From Georgenia daeguensis (GTDB taxonomy: Bacteria > Actinomycetota > Actinomycetes > Actinomycetales > Actinomycetaceae), in NCBI RefSeq assembly GCF_039537705.1, contig NZ_BAABBA010000007.1, positions 1 to 64,000 on the forward strand: a stretch of 64,000 bases of DNA, in the 5' to 3' direction. Within the stretch, counting starts at the first letter, position 1, and each line of letters opens with the position of its first letter. Both the position numbers and the translations under genes were made by a program. The notes beneath the pieces were generated by a model that was not told the origin of the DNA, did no database searches, and saw only the letters and a program-made list of their open reading frames with translations. Shown piece by piece: positions 8,525 to 17,699 of the stretch.

Positions 8525-10372
8525 ATGGCCAAGGCACCGCACCCGGCGCCCCCTCGCCCCGCCGCGCCGGCGGCCCCTGCTGTCCGGGCGGCGCCGACGG
8601 TAGCGCCACGGGCGACGATCACCGAGCGCTCGACGGGCGCGCGGAACATCGTCCGCGCGCTCGAGGAGCAGGGCGTCGACACGATCTTCGGCATGCCGGG
8701 CGGGGCCATCCTGCCCACCTACGACCCGCTGTACGACTCCACCAAGCTCCGCCACATCCTCGTGCGGCACGAGCAGGGCGCCGGGCACGCCGCGACCGGC
8801 TACGCCGCCGCCACCGGCCGCGTGGGCGTGTGCATGGCGACCTCCGGCCCGGGCGCGACGAACCTCATCACCCCGCTGGCCGACGCGCACATGGACTCCG
8901 TCCCGCTGGTGGCGATCACCGGGCAGGTCGGCGCGTCCATGATCGGCACCGACGCCTTCCAGGAGGCGGACATCGTGGGCGCCACGATGCCCGTCACGAA
9001 GCACTCCTTCCTCGTGACGGACGCCGACCAGATCCCGGCCCGGATCGCCGAGGCGTTCCACATCGCCTCCACCGGGCGGCCCGGTCCCGTGCTCGTCGAC
9101 ATCGCGAAGTCCGCCCAGCAGGCGGTGTCCCAGTTCGTCTGGCCGCCGGAGATGGACCTGCCCGGCTACCACCCGGTCACCAGGCCCCACGCCCGCCAGG
9201 TGCGCGAGGCCGCCCGCCTGCTCGCCACGGCCCGCAAGCCCGTCCTCTACGTCGGGGGCGGCGCGATCCGCGCGAACGCGGCCCGCGAGCTCGCCGAGCT
9301 GGTGAACCTCTCGGGCGCCGCCGTCGTCACCACGCTCATGGCCCGCGGCGTGGTCCCCGACTCCCACCCGCAGAACCTGGGCATGCCCGGGATGCACGGC
9401 ACGGTGCCCGCGGTGGCCGCGCTCCAGCAGGCCGACCTCATCGTCGCGCTGGGCGCCCGCTTCGACGACCGCGTGACCGGCCGGCTCGACAGCTTCGCAC
9501 CGAGGGCGACGATCGTCCACGCGGACATCGACCCTGCCGAGATCTCCAAGAACCGCACGGCCGACGTGCCGATCGTCGGCGACCTGAAGGAGGTCGTCGC
9601 GGACCTGACCGTCGAGCTGCGGGCGGCCCACGCCCAGCACGGGCTGCCGGACCTGGAGAAGTGGTGGAAGCAGCTAGACGAGCTGCGCCACACCTACCCG
9701 CTCGGGTGGGCCCCCACCGAGGACGGCCTCATGGCACCGCAGCACGTCATCTCGCGGCTGGGGGAGATCTCCGGCCCCGAGAGCGTCTACGTCTCCGGCG
9801 TCGGCCAGCACCAGATGTGGGCCGCGCAGTTCATCAGCTACGAGCACCCCCGCACGTGGCTGAACTCCGGCGGCCTGGGCACCATGGGCTACGCGATCCC
9901 GGCCGCCATGGGCGCCAAGGTCGGCCGCCCGGACGCCACCGTGTGGGCCATCGACGGCGACGGGTGCTTCCAGATGACCAACCAGGAGCTGGCCACCTGC
10001 GCCCTGGAGGAGATCCCGATCAAGGTCGCCCTGATCAACAACTCCTCCCTCGGCATGGTGCGCCAGTGGCAGACCCTCTTCTACGAGGGCCGCTACTCCC
10101 ACACGGACCTGCACACCGGTCACGAGACCAAGCACATCCCGGACTTCGTCAAGCTCGCCGAGGCGTACGGCTGCGTCGGGCTGCGGTGCACCTCGACCGC
10201 GGACGTCGACGCCACGATCAAGCGCGCCATGGAGATCGACGACCAGCCCGTCGTCATCGACTTCGTGGTCAGCCGTGACGCGATGGTCTGGCCGATGGTG
10301 GCGGCCGGCGTGAGCAACGACGACATCCAGTACGCGCACGGGATCACCCCGGCGTGGGACCGCGACGAGTGA
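8525..10372 (+). CDS. ilvB: acetolactate synthase, catalytic subunit
   Basis: Condenses pyruvate with pyruvate or 2-oxobutyrate, the committed step of Val/Leu/Ile synthesis; uses ThDP, FAD and Mg. The 615-residue product has the activating glutamate E83 (RHEQGAGHAATGYA), the central FAD-binding domain, and the ThDP motif GDGCFQMTNQELAT ... NNSSLGMVRQW near residue 478. I chose the ATG at 8525, with AGGAGG about 8 bases upstream, over the in-frame ATG at 8474, which lies right at the terminator T-run. The Ala/Pro-rich N-terminal tail (residues 3-28) is normal for actinobacterial IlvB. It forms an operon with ilvN (10-base gap) and probably ilvC, behind the attenuator. Confidence 0.96.
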   Translation: MAKAPHPAPPRPAAPAAPAVRAAPTVAPRATITERSTGARNIVRALEEQGVDTIFGMPGGAILPTYDPLYDSTKLRHILVRHEQGAGHAATGYAAATGRVGVCMATSGPGATNLITPLADAHMDSVPLVAITGQVGASMIGTDAFQEADIVGATMPVTKHSFLVTDADQIPARIAEAFHIASTGRPGPVLVDIAKSAQQAVSQFVWPPEMDLPGYHPVTRPHARQVREAARLLATARKPVLYVGGGAIRANAARELAELVNLSGAAVVTTLMARGVVPDSHPQNLGMPGMHGTVPAVAALQQADLIVALGARFDDRVTGRLDSFAPRATIVHADIDPAEISKNRTADVPIVGDLKEVVADLTVELRAAHAQHGLPDLEKWWKQLDELRHTYPLGWAPTEDGLMAPQHVISRLGEISGPESVYVSGVGQHQMWAAQFISYEHPRTWLNSGGLGTMGYAIPAAMGAKVGRPDATVWAIDGDGCFQMTNQELATCALEEIPIKVALINNSSLGMVRQWQTLFYEGRYSHTDLHTGHETKHIPDFVKLAEAYGCVGLRCTSTADVDATIKRAMEIDDQPVVIDFVVSRDAMVWPMVAAGVSNDDIQYAHGITPAWDRDE

Positions 10373-10382
10373 GGAGCAGCAG

Positions 10383-10910
10383 ATGAGCACCAGGCACACC
10401 CTGTCCGTGCTGGTGGAGAACAAGCCGGGCGTTCTCACCCGCGTGTCCGCCCTCTTCGCCCGCCGTGCTTTCAACATCCACTCCCTGGCCGTGGGGCCGA
10501 CCGAGCACCCGGAGATCTCCCGGATCACCGTGGTCGTGGACGCCGCCGACCTGCCGCTCGAGCAGGTGACCAAGCAGCTCAACAAGCTGGTCAACGTGCT
10601 GAAGATCGTCGAGCTCGAGCCCGACTCCTCCGTCCAGCGCGAGCTCCTGCTGGTCAAGGTGCGGGCCGACGACGCCTCCCGGACCGCCGTCCTCCAGGTC
10701 GTGGAGCTCTTCCGCGCCCACGTCGTCGACGTCGCCCCGGACGCCGTGACCATCGAGGCCACCGGCTCGGAGAACAAGATCCGTGCCCTCCTCACGGCCC
10801 TCGAGCCGCACGGCGTGCGCGAGATCGTCCAGTCCGGCGCCGTCGCCATCGCCCGCGGCTCGCGGTCGATGACGGACCGGGCAGTCGAGCGCAGCGTCCG
10901 CCCCGCCTGA
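10383..10910 (+). CDS. ilvN: acetolactate synthase, regulatory subunit
   Basis: A 175-residue small subunit that activates IlvB and mediates valine feedback inhibition. The N-terminal ACT domain (residues 3-~78) begins HTLSVLVENKPGVLTRVSALF and includes FNIHSLAVGPTEHPEISRIT. The C-terminal ALS_ss_C domain follows (RELLLVKVRADDASRTAVLQ ...). Length and sequence are typical of the long bacterial form. GAGGAG lies just upstream of the ATG, and the gap to ilvB is 10 bases, so the subunits are co-transcribed. Confidence 0.96.
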   Translation: MSTRHTLSVLVENKPGVLTRVSALFARRAFNIHSLAVGPTEHPEISRITVVVDAADLPLEQVTKQLNKLVNVLKIVELEPDSSVQRELLLVKVRADDASRTAVLQVVELFRAHVVDVAPDAVTIEATGSENKIRALLTALEPHGVREIVQSGAVAIARGSRSMTDRAVERSVRPA

Positions 10911-10915
10911 TCACG

Positions 10916-10977
10916 ACGGCGCACCCCGGCACGGGCCGGCGGTGCGCCGTCCCGGCGCCCGCCCGCCGGGCGCCGGA
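10916..10977 (+). terminator. paired hairpins between ilvN and ilvC
   Basis: First hairpin: ACGGCGCACC (10916-10925) with GGTGCGCCGT (10941-10950), containing an inner CCGGC/GCCGG stem. Second: a GC stem at about 10952-10977. There is no T-run, so these may be a leaky terminator or mRNA stability elements that set the ilvC:ilvBN ratio. Confidence 0.45.
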
Positions 10978-11032
10978 CCCGCACCACCCAGCCCTGACGA
11001 ACACCGCAAGACCCCAACCGAAGGAGAACACC

Positions 11033-12061
<1,029 letters not shown>

Positions 12062-12071
12062 CGAGCCCCTT

Positions 12072-12108
12072 GCGACGGTGAGGACCCGGACCGGGTCCTC
12101 ACCGTCGC
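12072..12108 (+). terminator. ilvBNC operon terminator
   Basis: GCGACGGTGAGGACCC (12072-12087) pairs perfectly with 12093-12108, starting 11 bases after the ilvC stop. Confidence 0.85.
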
Positions 12109-12178
12109 GGCGTCTGAGGCGCAGCCGCGCGCCCGCCGGACCGTTGCGGCGGGCGCCGTCGCCTGTCATCGTGACGGC

Positions 12179-13726
12179 GTGATCCGCCTCCTGGGGATCC
12201 TCGGCGGGCTCTCGGGCGCGCTGGACCTGGGGACCGGCGCACCGCTGGACGAGTCCCTCGTCCGCTGCGTGGTGGCGGTCCGGCTCGCCCGCGCCGTCGG
12301 CTGCCCGGACGAGGACGTCCGGACGGTCCTGTACGCCTCGCTCCTCGAGCACCTCGGCTGCACCGCCGCCTCGGTGGAGGGGGCGCGCCTCTTCGGCGAC
12401 GACATCTCCGTCGTCCGCTACAGCTTCGTCGCGGACCTGACCCGCCCGGCCGACGTCGTGCGCACCTTCGTCCCGGGCGTGGCCGCCGGCTCCGGGAGGG
12501 GCCGGGCACGGACCCTGCTCTCGGCGCTGCGGGCCGCACGCGACGACGAGCCGCCGAGGGCGACGTGCGAGGTCGCCGGCGACGCCGCCCGGCGCCTCGG
12601 CCTGGGCGACGGCGTCGTGCGGGCCCTCGCCCACGTCACCGCACTGTGGGACGGGAAGGGGTACCCGGCCGTCGGCGGGGAGGAGATCCCGCTCGCGACC
12701 CGGGTCGTGCACGTCGCGGGGACCGCCGTCCTGCTGGCCCTGCTCGCGGACCCGCAGACGGCTCTCGCCGAGCTGCGGCGGCGCGCCGGGACGCAGCTCG
12801 ACCCCCGCCTGGTCGAGGCGTGCACGGCCGAGCTGCTCACGAATGCGGTGCGGGCGGGGCCGGGCGAGGCGCGCGGGGGAGCGGGGCCGGACGACGGCGA
12901 GGGGCCCGATCCCCTCGACCTCGTCCTCGCTCTGGAGCCGGACCCGGTCCGCCGGGTCGACGGCAGCGCGCTCGCGGAGGTCGCGCGGACCTTCGGTGAC
13001 CTGGTGGACCTCAAGAGCCCGCGGCTGCAGGGCCACTCCGCCGCGGTGGCCGCCCTGGCCGCCGACGCGGCGGGTCACCTGCGGCCGGCCGACGCCGGCC
13101 GGCTGCGGCTCGCCGGGCACCTCCACGACCTCGGCCGCATCGCCGTCTCGAGCCGCATCTGGAACAAGGAGGGCCCGCTCACCCGGGCCGAGCGCGACCT
13201 CGCGCGTCTGCACCCGTACTACACCGAGCGCATCCTGGCGCGCGCCCCGGCGCTCGCCGGCGTCGCCTCGATCGCCGCCGCGCACCACGAACGGTGCGAC
13301 GGCAGCGGCTACCACCGCGGGCTGCGCGCCGCGGACCTGTCCGTCGAGGCACGGGTCCTCGCCGCCGCGGACGCGTACCGCTCGCGCGCCGAGGGCGGCG
13401 GCGAGCCGGGGGACGCGGCCGACCACCTCGCGGCGCAGGCCCGGTCGGGCAAGCTGGACCCGGACGCCGTGGCGGCGGTCCTGCAGGCCGCCGGGAGGCG
13501 CCGCGCCGCCCGCGTGACGGGGGTCGCCGGCCTCACCGGGCGTCAGGTCGAGGTGCTGCGCCTGGTGGCGCAGGGCCGGACCAACCGCGAGATCGCGGAT
13601 CTGCTCGTCATCTCCCCGCGGACCGCCGAGCACCACGTGCAGGACCTCTACGTGCGCATCGGCGCGAGCACGCGGGCGGCGGCCGCGCTGTTCGCCATGG
13701 AGCACGGGCTTCTCGAGCGCGGCTGA
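12179..13726 (+). CDS. twin HD-GYP-like domain protein with LuxR-type HTH
   Basis: A 515-residue cytoplasmic regulator. The N-terminal half (~15-205) is a degenerate HD-GYP unit that keeps LWDGKGYPAVGGEEIPLATR, with GYP near 161-163, but has no HD pair. The second half (~260-430) is an HD-GYP unit with HLHDLGR (H316-D317) and HHERCDGSGYHRG, where GYP has become GYH. Residues ~452-510 are a LuxR/FixJ helix-turn-helix (LTGRQVEVLRLVAQGRTNREIADLL ...). HD-GYP proteins can be cyclic-di-GMP phosphodiesterases; whether this one hydrolyses or only senses is open. The start is GTG with no clear RBS. It sits alone between the ilvC terminator and the MFS gene. Confidence 0.8.
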   Translation: MIRLLGILGGLSGALDLGTGAPLDESLVRCVVAVRLARAVGCPDEDVRTVLYASLLEHLGCTAASVEGARLFGDDISVVRYSFVADLTRPADVVRTFVPGVAAGSGRGRARTLLSALRAARDDEPPRATCEVAGDAARRLGLGDGVVRALAHVTALWDGKGYPAVGGEEIPLATRVVHVAGTAVLLALLADPQTALAELRRRAGTQLDPRLVEACTAELLTNAVRAGPGEARGGAGPDDGEGPDPLDLVLALEPDPVRRVDGSALAEVARTFGDLVDLKSPRLQGHSAAVAALAADAAGHLRPADAGRLRLAGHLHDLGRIAVSSRIWNKEGPLTRAERDLARLHPYYTERILARAPALAGVASIAAAHHERCDGSGYHRGLRAADLSVEARVLAAADAYRSRAEGGGEPGDAADHLAAQARSGKLDPDAVAAVLQAAGRRRAARVTGVAGLTGRQVEVLRLVAQGRTNREIADLLVISPRTAEHHVQDLYVRIGASTRAAAALFAMEHGLLERG

Positions 13727-13779
13727 TACTGCGTAGGTCTACCCATGTGCGGCGCCCGGCCTCGGCCGATCCTGGCCGC

Positions 13780-14955
13780 ATGACCACCACCGGCCTGACA
13801 CCCGTCACCCGTGACCGGCTGTTCACCCGGCCGTTCGTCGTGCTCGCTCTCGCCGAGCTGGCCTACTTCAGCGCCACCGGCGTCGCCGTCTACACCCTCC
13901 CGGTCTACATCACCGGCCCGGTCGGCTCGGACGCCGCCGGCGCCGGCCTGGCCTTCGGCGCCTTCGCCGTCGTCGCGCTCGTCCTGCGGCCCGTCGCGGG
14001 ACGCCTGGCCGACACCCGGGGGCGGCGGCCCGTCATGGTCGCCGGCGCGGTCCTCTGCGCCGTCGCCATGGCGCTGACCGCCCAGGCGGCCTCCCTCGGC
14101 GGCGTCGTCGCGCTGCGCCTCCTGCTCGGTGCGGCCGAGGCGGCCTTCTTCGTCGCGGCCGTCGCGGCGCTCGTGGACCTGGCGCCGCAGAGCCGGATGG
14201 GGGAGGCCCTGAGCTACAACTCTCTCGGCCTCTACCTCGGGCTCACCGCCGGGCCGCCGCTGGGCGAGCTCCTGGTGCGGACGGCGGGGTTCGCCGTCGC
14301 CTGGTCGGCGGCGGCGGTGCTGGCCGGCGGTGCCGCGGCGCTGGTGCTCGGGATCGGCGAGACGCGCCCGCCCGGCCCGCCAGAGCAGGGCGGCGGTCAC
14401 CTCATCCACCGGGCGTCGCTCCCGGTGGGCCTTGCCTTCCTGGCCTCCACCGTGGCCATGGGCGGGTTCTTCGCGTTCGCCGCGCTCCGTGCGGCCGAGG
14501 TGCACCTGGCCACCACGAGCCTGCCGCTGCTGACGTACGGCGCCGTGGTCGTGGCCGTCCGGGTCGGCTTCGCGCGGGTGCCCGACCGCGTGCCGCCGCT
14601 GCCGCTCGGCGCCTGCGCGATCCTGACGATGGCCGCGGGGCTCGCCGTCTCGGCGGCGTGGGCCGCCCCGGCCGGCGCGGTGGTCGGCGCGGGCGTCATG
14701 GGGCTCGGCATCGCGTTCAGCACGCCCGCCCTCTTCGCGGCGATCTTCGCGAGGGCCGGCGCGGGCGAGCGCGGCGCCGCCTCCGGCACGGCGAGCGCGT
14801 TCCTCGACCTGGGGCTCGGGGGCGGCCCGATCGTGCTCGGCCTGGTCGCGCGGTCGAGCGGCATCGCAGCGGCGTACGGCGTCGCTGCAGGGGTGGCGCT
14901 GCTGGGCGGGATCTGGGCGCTCGTCCTTGCGGCCCAAGAGCGCGCCGCCGCCTGA
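13780..14955 (+). CDS. MFS transporter
   Basis: A 391-residue inner-membrane protein with about 12 membrane segments. The MFS loop 2-3 signature is GRLADTRGRRPVMVAG, and SYNSLGLYLGLTAGPPLGE lies in helix 5. The first helix begins soon after the chosen ATG, so the upstream part of this frame is not part of the gene. The family exports drugs or small metabolites; the substrate is not evident. It lies between the HD-GYP regulator and leuB. Amino acid or keto-acid export is possible from context only. Confidence 0.85.
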   Translation: MTTTGLTPVTRDRLFTRPFVVLALAELAYFSATGVAVYTLPVYITGPVGSDAAGAGLAFGAFAVVALVLRPVAGRLADTRGRRPVMVAGAVLCAVAMALTAQAASLGGVVALRLLLGAAEAAFFVAAVAALVDLAPQSRMGEALSYNSLGLYLGLTAGPPLGELLVRTAGFAVAWSAAAVLAGGAAALVLGIGETRPPGPPEQGGGHLIHRASLPVGLAFLASTVAMGGFFAFAALRAAEVHLATTSLPLLTYGAVVVAVRVGFARVPDRVPPLPLGACAILTMAAGLAVSAAWAAPAGAVVGAGVMGLGIAFSTPALFAAIFARAGAGERGAASGTASAFLDLGLGGGPIVLGLVARSSGIAAAYGVAAGVALLGGIWALVLAAQERAAA

Positions 14956-15027
14956 GCGGGGGGGCCAGGGGGACGTTCCCGGTGCTCACATCGTGAGATC
15001 TGGGTCCCGTTCAGTGGACGGACCGAG

Positions 15028-15033
15028 TAGGTT
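15028..15033 (+). promoter_or_regulatory. -10 box of leuB (leaderless)
   Basis: TAGGTT ends 7 bases before the leuB ATG. No RBS is present in the gap. Confidence 0.55.
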
Positions 15034-15040
15034 CGGCCCC

Positions 15041-16102
15041 ATGACGCGCACGATCAGGCTGGCAGTGGTGGCGGGCGACGGGATCGGTCCCGAGGTGGTC
15101 GCCGAGGGGCTCAAGGTCCTCGACACCGTCCTCGCCGGCTCCGGCGTGACGGTCGAGCGTACCGACTTCGACCTCGGCGCCCAGCGCTGGCACCGCACCG
15201 GGGAGACCCTCACCGACGAGGACCTCGCGGCGATCCGCGAGCACGACGCCATCCTGCTCGGTGCGATCGGCGACCCGTCCGTCCCCTCCGGCGTTCTCGA
15301 GCGGGGCCTGCTCCTGAAGCTCCGGTTCGCCCTGGACCACTACGTCAACCTTCGCCCCTCGCGCCTGTACCCGGGCGTGCCCACCCCGCTGGCCGACCCG
15401 GGAGAGGTGGACTTCGTCGTCGTCCGCGAGGGCACCGAGGGTCCCTACGTCGGCAACGGCGGCGCGATCCGCGTCGGCACCCCGCACGAGGTCGCGAACG
15501 AGGTCTCCGTCAACACCGCGTTCGGCGTCGAGCGCGTGGTCCGGGACGCGTTCGCCCGCGCCCAGGCCCGGCCGCGCAAGAAGCTGACGCTCGTGCACAA
15601 GCACAACGTCCTCGTGCACGCCGGGCACCTGTGGCGGCGTACGGTCGAGACCGTCGGGGCGGAGTACCCGGAGGTCAGCGTCGACTACGCGCACGTCGAC
15701 GCCGCGACCATCTACATGGTGACCGACCCGTCCCGGTTCGACGTCATCGTCACCGACAACCTGTTCGGCGACATCCTCACGGACCTCGCGGCCGCCATCA
15801 CCGGCGGCATCGGGCTGGCCGCCTCGGGCAACGTCAACCCCGAGCGCACGACCCCGTCGATGTTCGAGCCGGTGCACGGCTCCGCCCCGGACATCGCCGG
15901 CCAGGCCAAGGCCGACCCCACCGCCACGGTGCTCTCGGTCTCGCTCATGCTCGAGCACCTCGGCCTGACCGAGGAGGCGCGCCGGGTGTCCGACGCCGTC
16001 GCCGCCGACATCGCCGAGCGTGACGGCACGCCGCGCTCCACGGGCGCGGTGGGCGACGCCCTCGCTGCGCGCGTAGCCGCCGGCGCCCGAGTATCGGGCT
16101 GA
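15041..16102 (+). CDS. leuB: 3-isopropylmalate dehydrogenase
   Basis: NAD-dependent oxidative decarboxylation of 3-isopropylmalate in leucine synthesis; the same enzyme acts on 3-methylmalate in the citramalate route. The 353-residue product starts TIRLAVVAGDGIGPEVVAEG. It has DFVVVREGTEGPYVGNGG, the catalytic K/D region LVHKHNVLVHAG, the metal-binding VTDNLFGDILTDLAA, and EPVHGSAPDIAG. The actinobacterial short form fits. It is transcribed alone from the TAGGTT box and ends at the hairpin at 16144. Confidence 0.95.
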   Translation: MTRTIRLAVVAGDGIGPEVVAEGLKVLDTVLAGSGVTVERTDFDLGAQRWHRTGETLTDEDLAAIREHDAILLGAIGDPSVPSGVLERGLLLKLRFALDHYVNLRPSRLYPGVPTPLADPGEVDFVVVREGTEGPYVGNGGAIRVGTPHEVANEVSVNTAFGVERVVRDAFARAQARPRKKLTLVHKHNVLVHAGHLWRRTVETVGAEYPEVSVDYAHVDAATIYMVTDPSRFDVIVTDNLFGDILTDLAAAITGGIGLAASGNVNPERTTPSMFEPVHGSAPDIAGQAKADPTATVLSVSLMLEHLGLTEEARRVSDAVAADIAERDGTPRSTGAVGDALAARVAAGARVSG

Positions 16103-16143
16103 CCGAGAGCAGCGTCCCGCCGCCCCGCGCGGCCCCGTCACGA

Positions 16144-16169
16144 GCCCGTCGGCCCTCCCGCCGACGGGC
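16144..16169 (+). terminator. leuB terminator
   Basis: GCCCGTCGGC (16144-16153) pairs with GCCGACGGGC (16160-16169) with a 6-base loop, 42 bases after the leuB stop. Confidence 0.7.
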
Positions 16170-16221
16170 CGTCGGCGATACCGTCGTCCACAGCACCCGC
16201 ACCCGAGAAGGGTTGTCCCCC

Positions 16222-17379
16222 ATGAGCACCTCGTCCGACCAGCTCTCCACGCTGACCGGGCCCACCGCGGCCGAACTGCCGGCCGCGGCCGACCTCGCCA
16301 CCCGTTTCCCCCTCACCGCCAACGCCGCCCCGGCGGGCGAGGACGCCTACAGCGCCGTGATGGACAACCTCAGCTTCGGGGTCTCCTTCACCGACCACAT
16401 GGCCCGCGCCACCTGGACTCCGCGCGAGGGGTGGCACGGCCACCGCGTGGAGGCGTTCGGCCCGCTCACGCTCTCGCCCGCCGCCGCCGTCCTGCACTAC
16501 GGCCAGGAGATCTTCGAGGGTCTCAAGGCGTACCGGCACGCCGACGGGTCCGTGTGGACCTTCCGGCCCGGCTTCAACGCCGCCCGCTTCAACGCCTCCG
16601 CGCGGCGCCTGGCCATGCCGGAGCTGCCCGAGGAGGACTTCGTCGCCTCCCTCGCCGCGCTCGTCGCGGCCGACGCCCGCTGGGTCCCGTCGGTCCCCGG
16701 CTCGAGCCTGTACCTGCGCCCGTTCGCGATCGCGACCGAGCCCTTCCTCGGCGTGCGCTCCGCCCACCAGGTCGAGTACCTCCTCATCGCCTCGCCCGTG
16801 GGCCCGTACTTCGCCCACGGCTTCGAGCCGGTCGCCATCTGGGTCGCCGAGGACTACCACCGCGTCGGGCCGGGCGGCATGGGCGCGGCCAAGACCGGCG
16901 GCAACTACGCCGCCTCGCTGCTCCCGCAGCAGGAGGCCTACGAGAAGGGCTTCGAGCAGGTCTGCTTCCTCGACGCCGCCACGGGCACGCACCTCGAGGA
17001 GCTCGGCGGCATGAACGTCTTCGCCGTCGGCGCCGACGGCACCGTGCGCACCCCGTCGCTGACGGGGACCATCCTCGAGGGCGGCACCCGCGGGTCCATC
17101 CTGCAGCTGCTGCGCGAGTCCGGGCGCAAGGTCAGCGAGGAGACGATCAACCTCGCCGAGCTCCTCGAGCAGATCCGCTCGGGCGAGGTCTCGGAGATGT
17201 TCGCCTGCGGCACCGCCGCGGTGATCACGCCGATCGGCCGGCTCGCGGGCAGCGGCTTCGACGTCACCGTGGCCGACGGCCGTCCCGGCGCCGTCACGAG
17301 CGGCCTCTACGCGGAGCTGACCGACATCCAGTACGGCGTCCGCCCGGACACGCACGACTGGATGTACCGGCTCGCCTGA
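16222..17379 (+). CDS. ilvE: branched-chain amino acid aminotransferase
   Basis: PLP enzyme that transaminates the three branched-chain 2-oxo acids with glutamate. The 385-residue product is a fold-type IV, class IIa aminotransferase with YGQEIFEGLKAYRHADG, YLRPFAIATEPFLGV, the PLP lysine K224 in GAAKTGGNYAASLL, EELGGMNVF and the late ACGTAAVITPIG loop. I chose the ATG at 16222 because GAGAAGGG ends 9 bases upstream; an in-frame TTG at 16213 is less likely. It is monocistronic, followed by a hairpin at 17395. Confidence 0.95.
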   Translation: MSTSSDQLSTLTGPTAAELPAAADLATRFPLTANAAPAGEDAYSAVMDNLSFGVSFTDHMARATWTPREGWHGHRVEAFGPLTLSPAAAVLHYGQEIFEGLKAYRHADGSVWTFRPGFNAARFNASARRLAMPELPEEDFVASLAALVAADARWVPSVPGSSLYLRPFAIATEPFLGVRSAHQVEYLLIASPVGPYFAHGFEPVAIWVAEDYHRVGPGGMGAAKTGGNYAASLLPQQEAYEKGFEQVCFLDAATGTHLEELGGMNVFAVGADGTVRTPSLTGTILEGGTRGSILQLLRESGRKVSEETINLAELLEQIRSGEVSEMFACGTAAVITPIGRLAGSGFDVTVADGRPGAVTSGLYAELTDIQYGVRPDTHDWMYRLA

Positions 17380-17394
17380 CGCATCCCGCGAGCG

Positions 17395-17422
17395 CCGCCG
17401 GCCCCGCCCACGGGGCCGGCGG
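17395..17422 (+). terminator. ilvE terminator
   Basis: CCGCCGGCCCCG (17395-17406) pairs with CGGGGCCGGCGG (17411-17422). Confidence 0.7.
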
Positions 17423-17463
17423 TCCGCATCCTGAGCGCGTGGTCCGCGCTCCGGCCGGTGTGG

Positions 17464-17469
17464 CACACT
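17464..17469 (+). promoter_or_regulatory. -10 box of the cimA leader
   Basis: CACACT ends 7 bases before the GTG of the leader peptide, the same geometry as the ilvB leader. It is a weak -10 match on its own; the spacing supports it. Confidence 0.45.
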
Positions 17470-17476
17470 GTGAGGC

Positions 17477-17506
17477 GTGACGCAGTCCCAGCTCATTATC
17501 GGCTAG
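17477..17506 (+). CDS. cimA leader peptide
   Basis: A nine-codon ORF, GTG start, reading VTQSQLIIG then TAG. Consecutive Leu-Ile-Ile codons (CTC ATT ATC) lie just before the stop. Two hairpins and a T-run follow, then cimA. It fits a branched-chain amino acid attenuation leader and has no RBS. Confidence 0.68.
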   Translation: MTQSQLIIG

Positions 17507-17560
17507 CGCATCCGGCCCACCCGCCCGATGCGCAACCTCCCGTACCCCGGGAGGTTTTTT
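17506..17560 (+). terminator. cimA attenuator
   Basis: The first stem is GCGCATC (17506-17512) with GATGCGC (17527-17533). The adjacent terminator stem is ACCTCCCG (17535-17542) with CGGGAGGT (17548-17555), running into six Ts (17555-17560). Transcripts that terminate here would end 140 bases before cimA. Confidence 0.75.
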
Positions 17561-17699
17561 GTTGCCGGGGCCACCTCCTCCGGCGACACCGCCGGTCAGG
17601 AAGGTCCTGGGCGGCACCGGTACCGGCACCACCCACGCCGGGAGCAGGGGCACGTCGGACCACGGCCGTGCCCGCACGGCCCCTCGCGAGGAGCACCGC

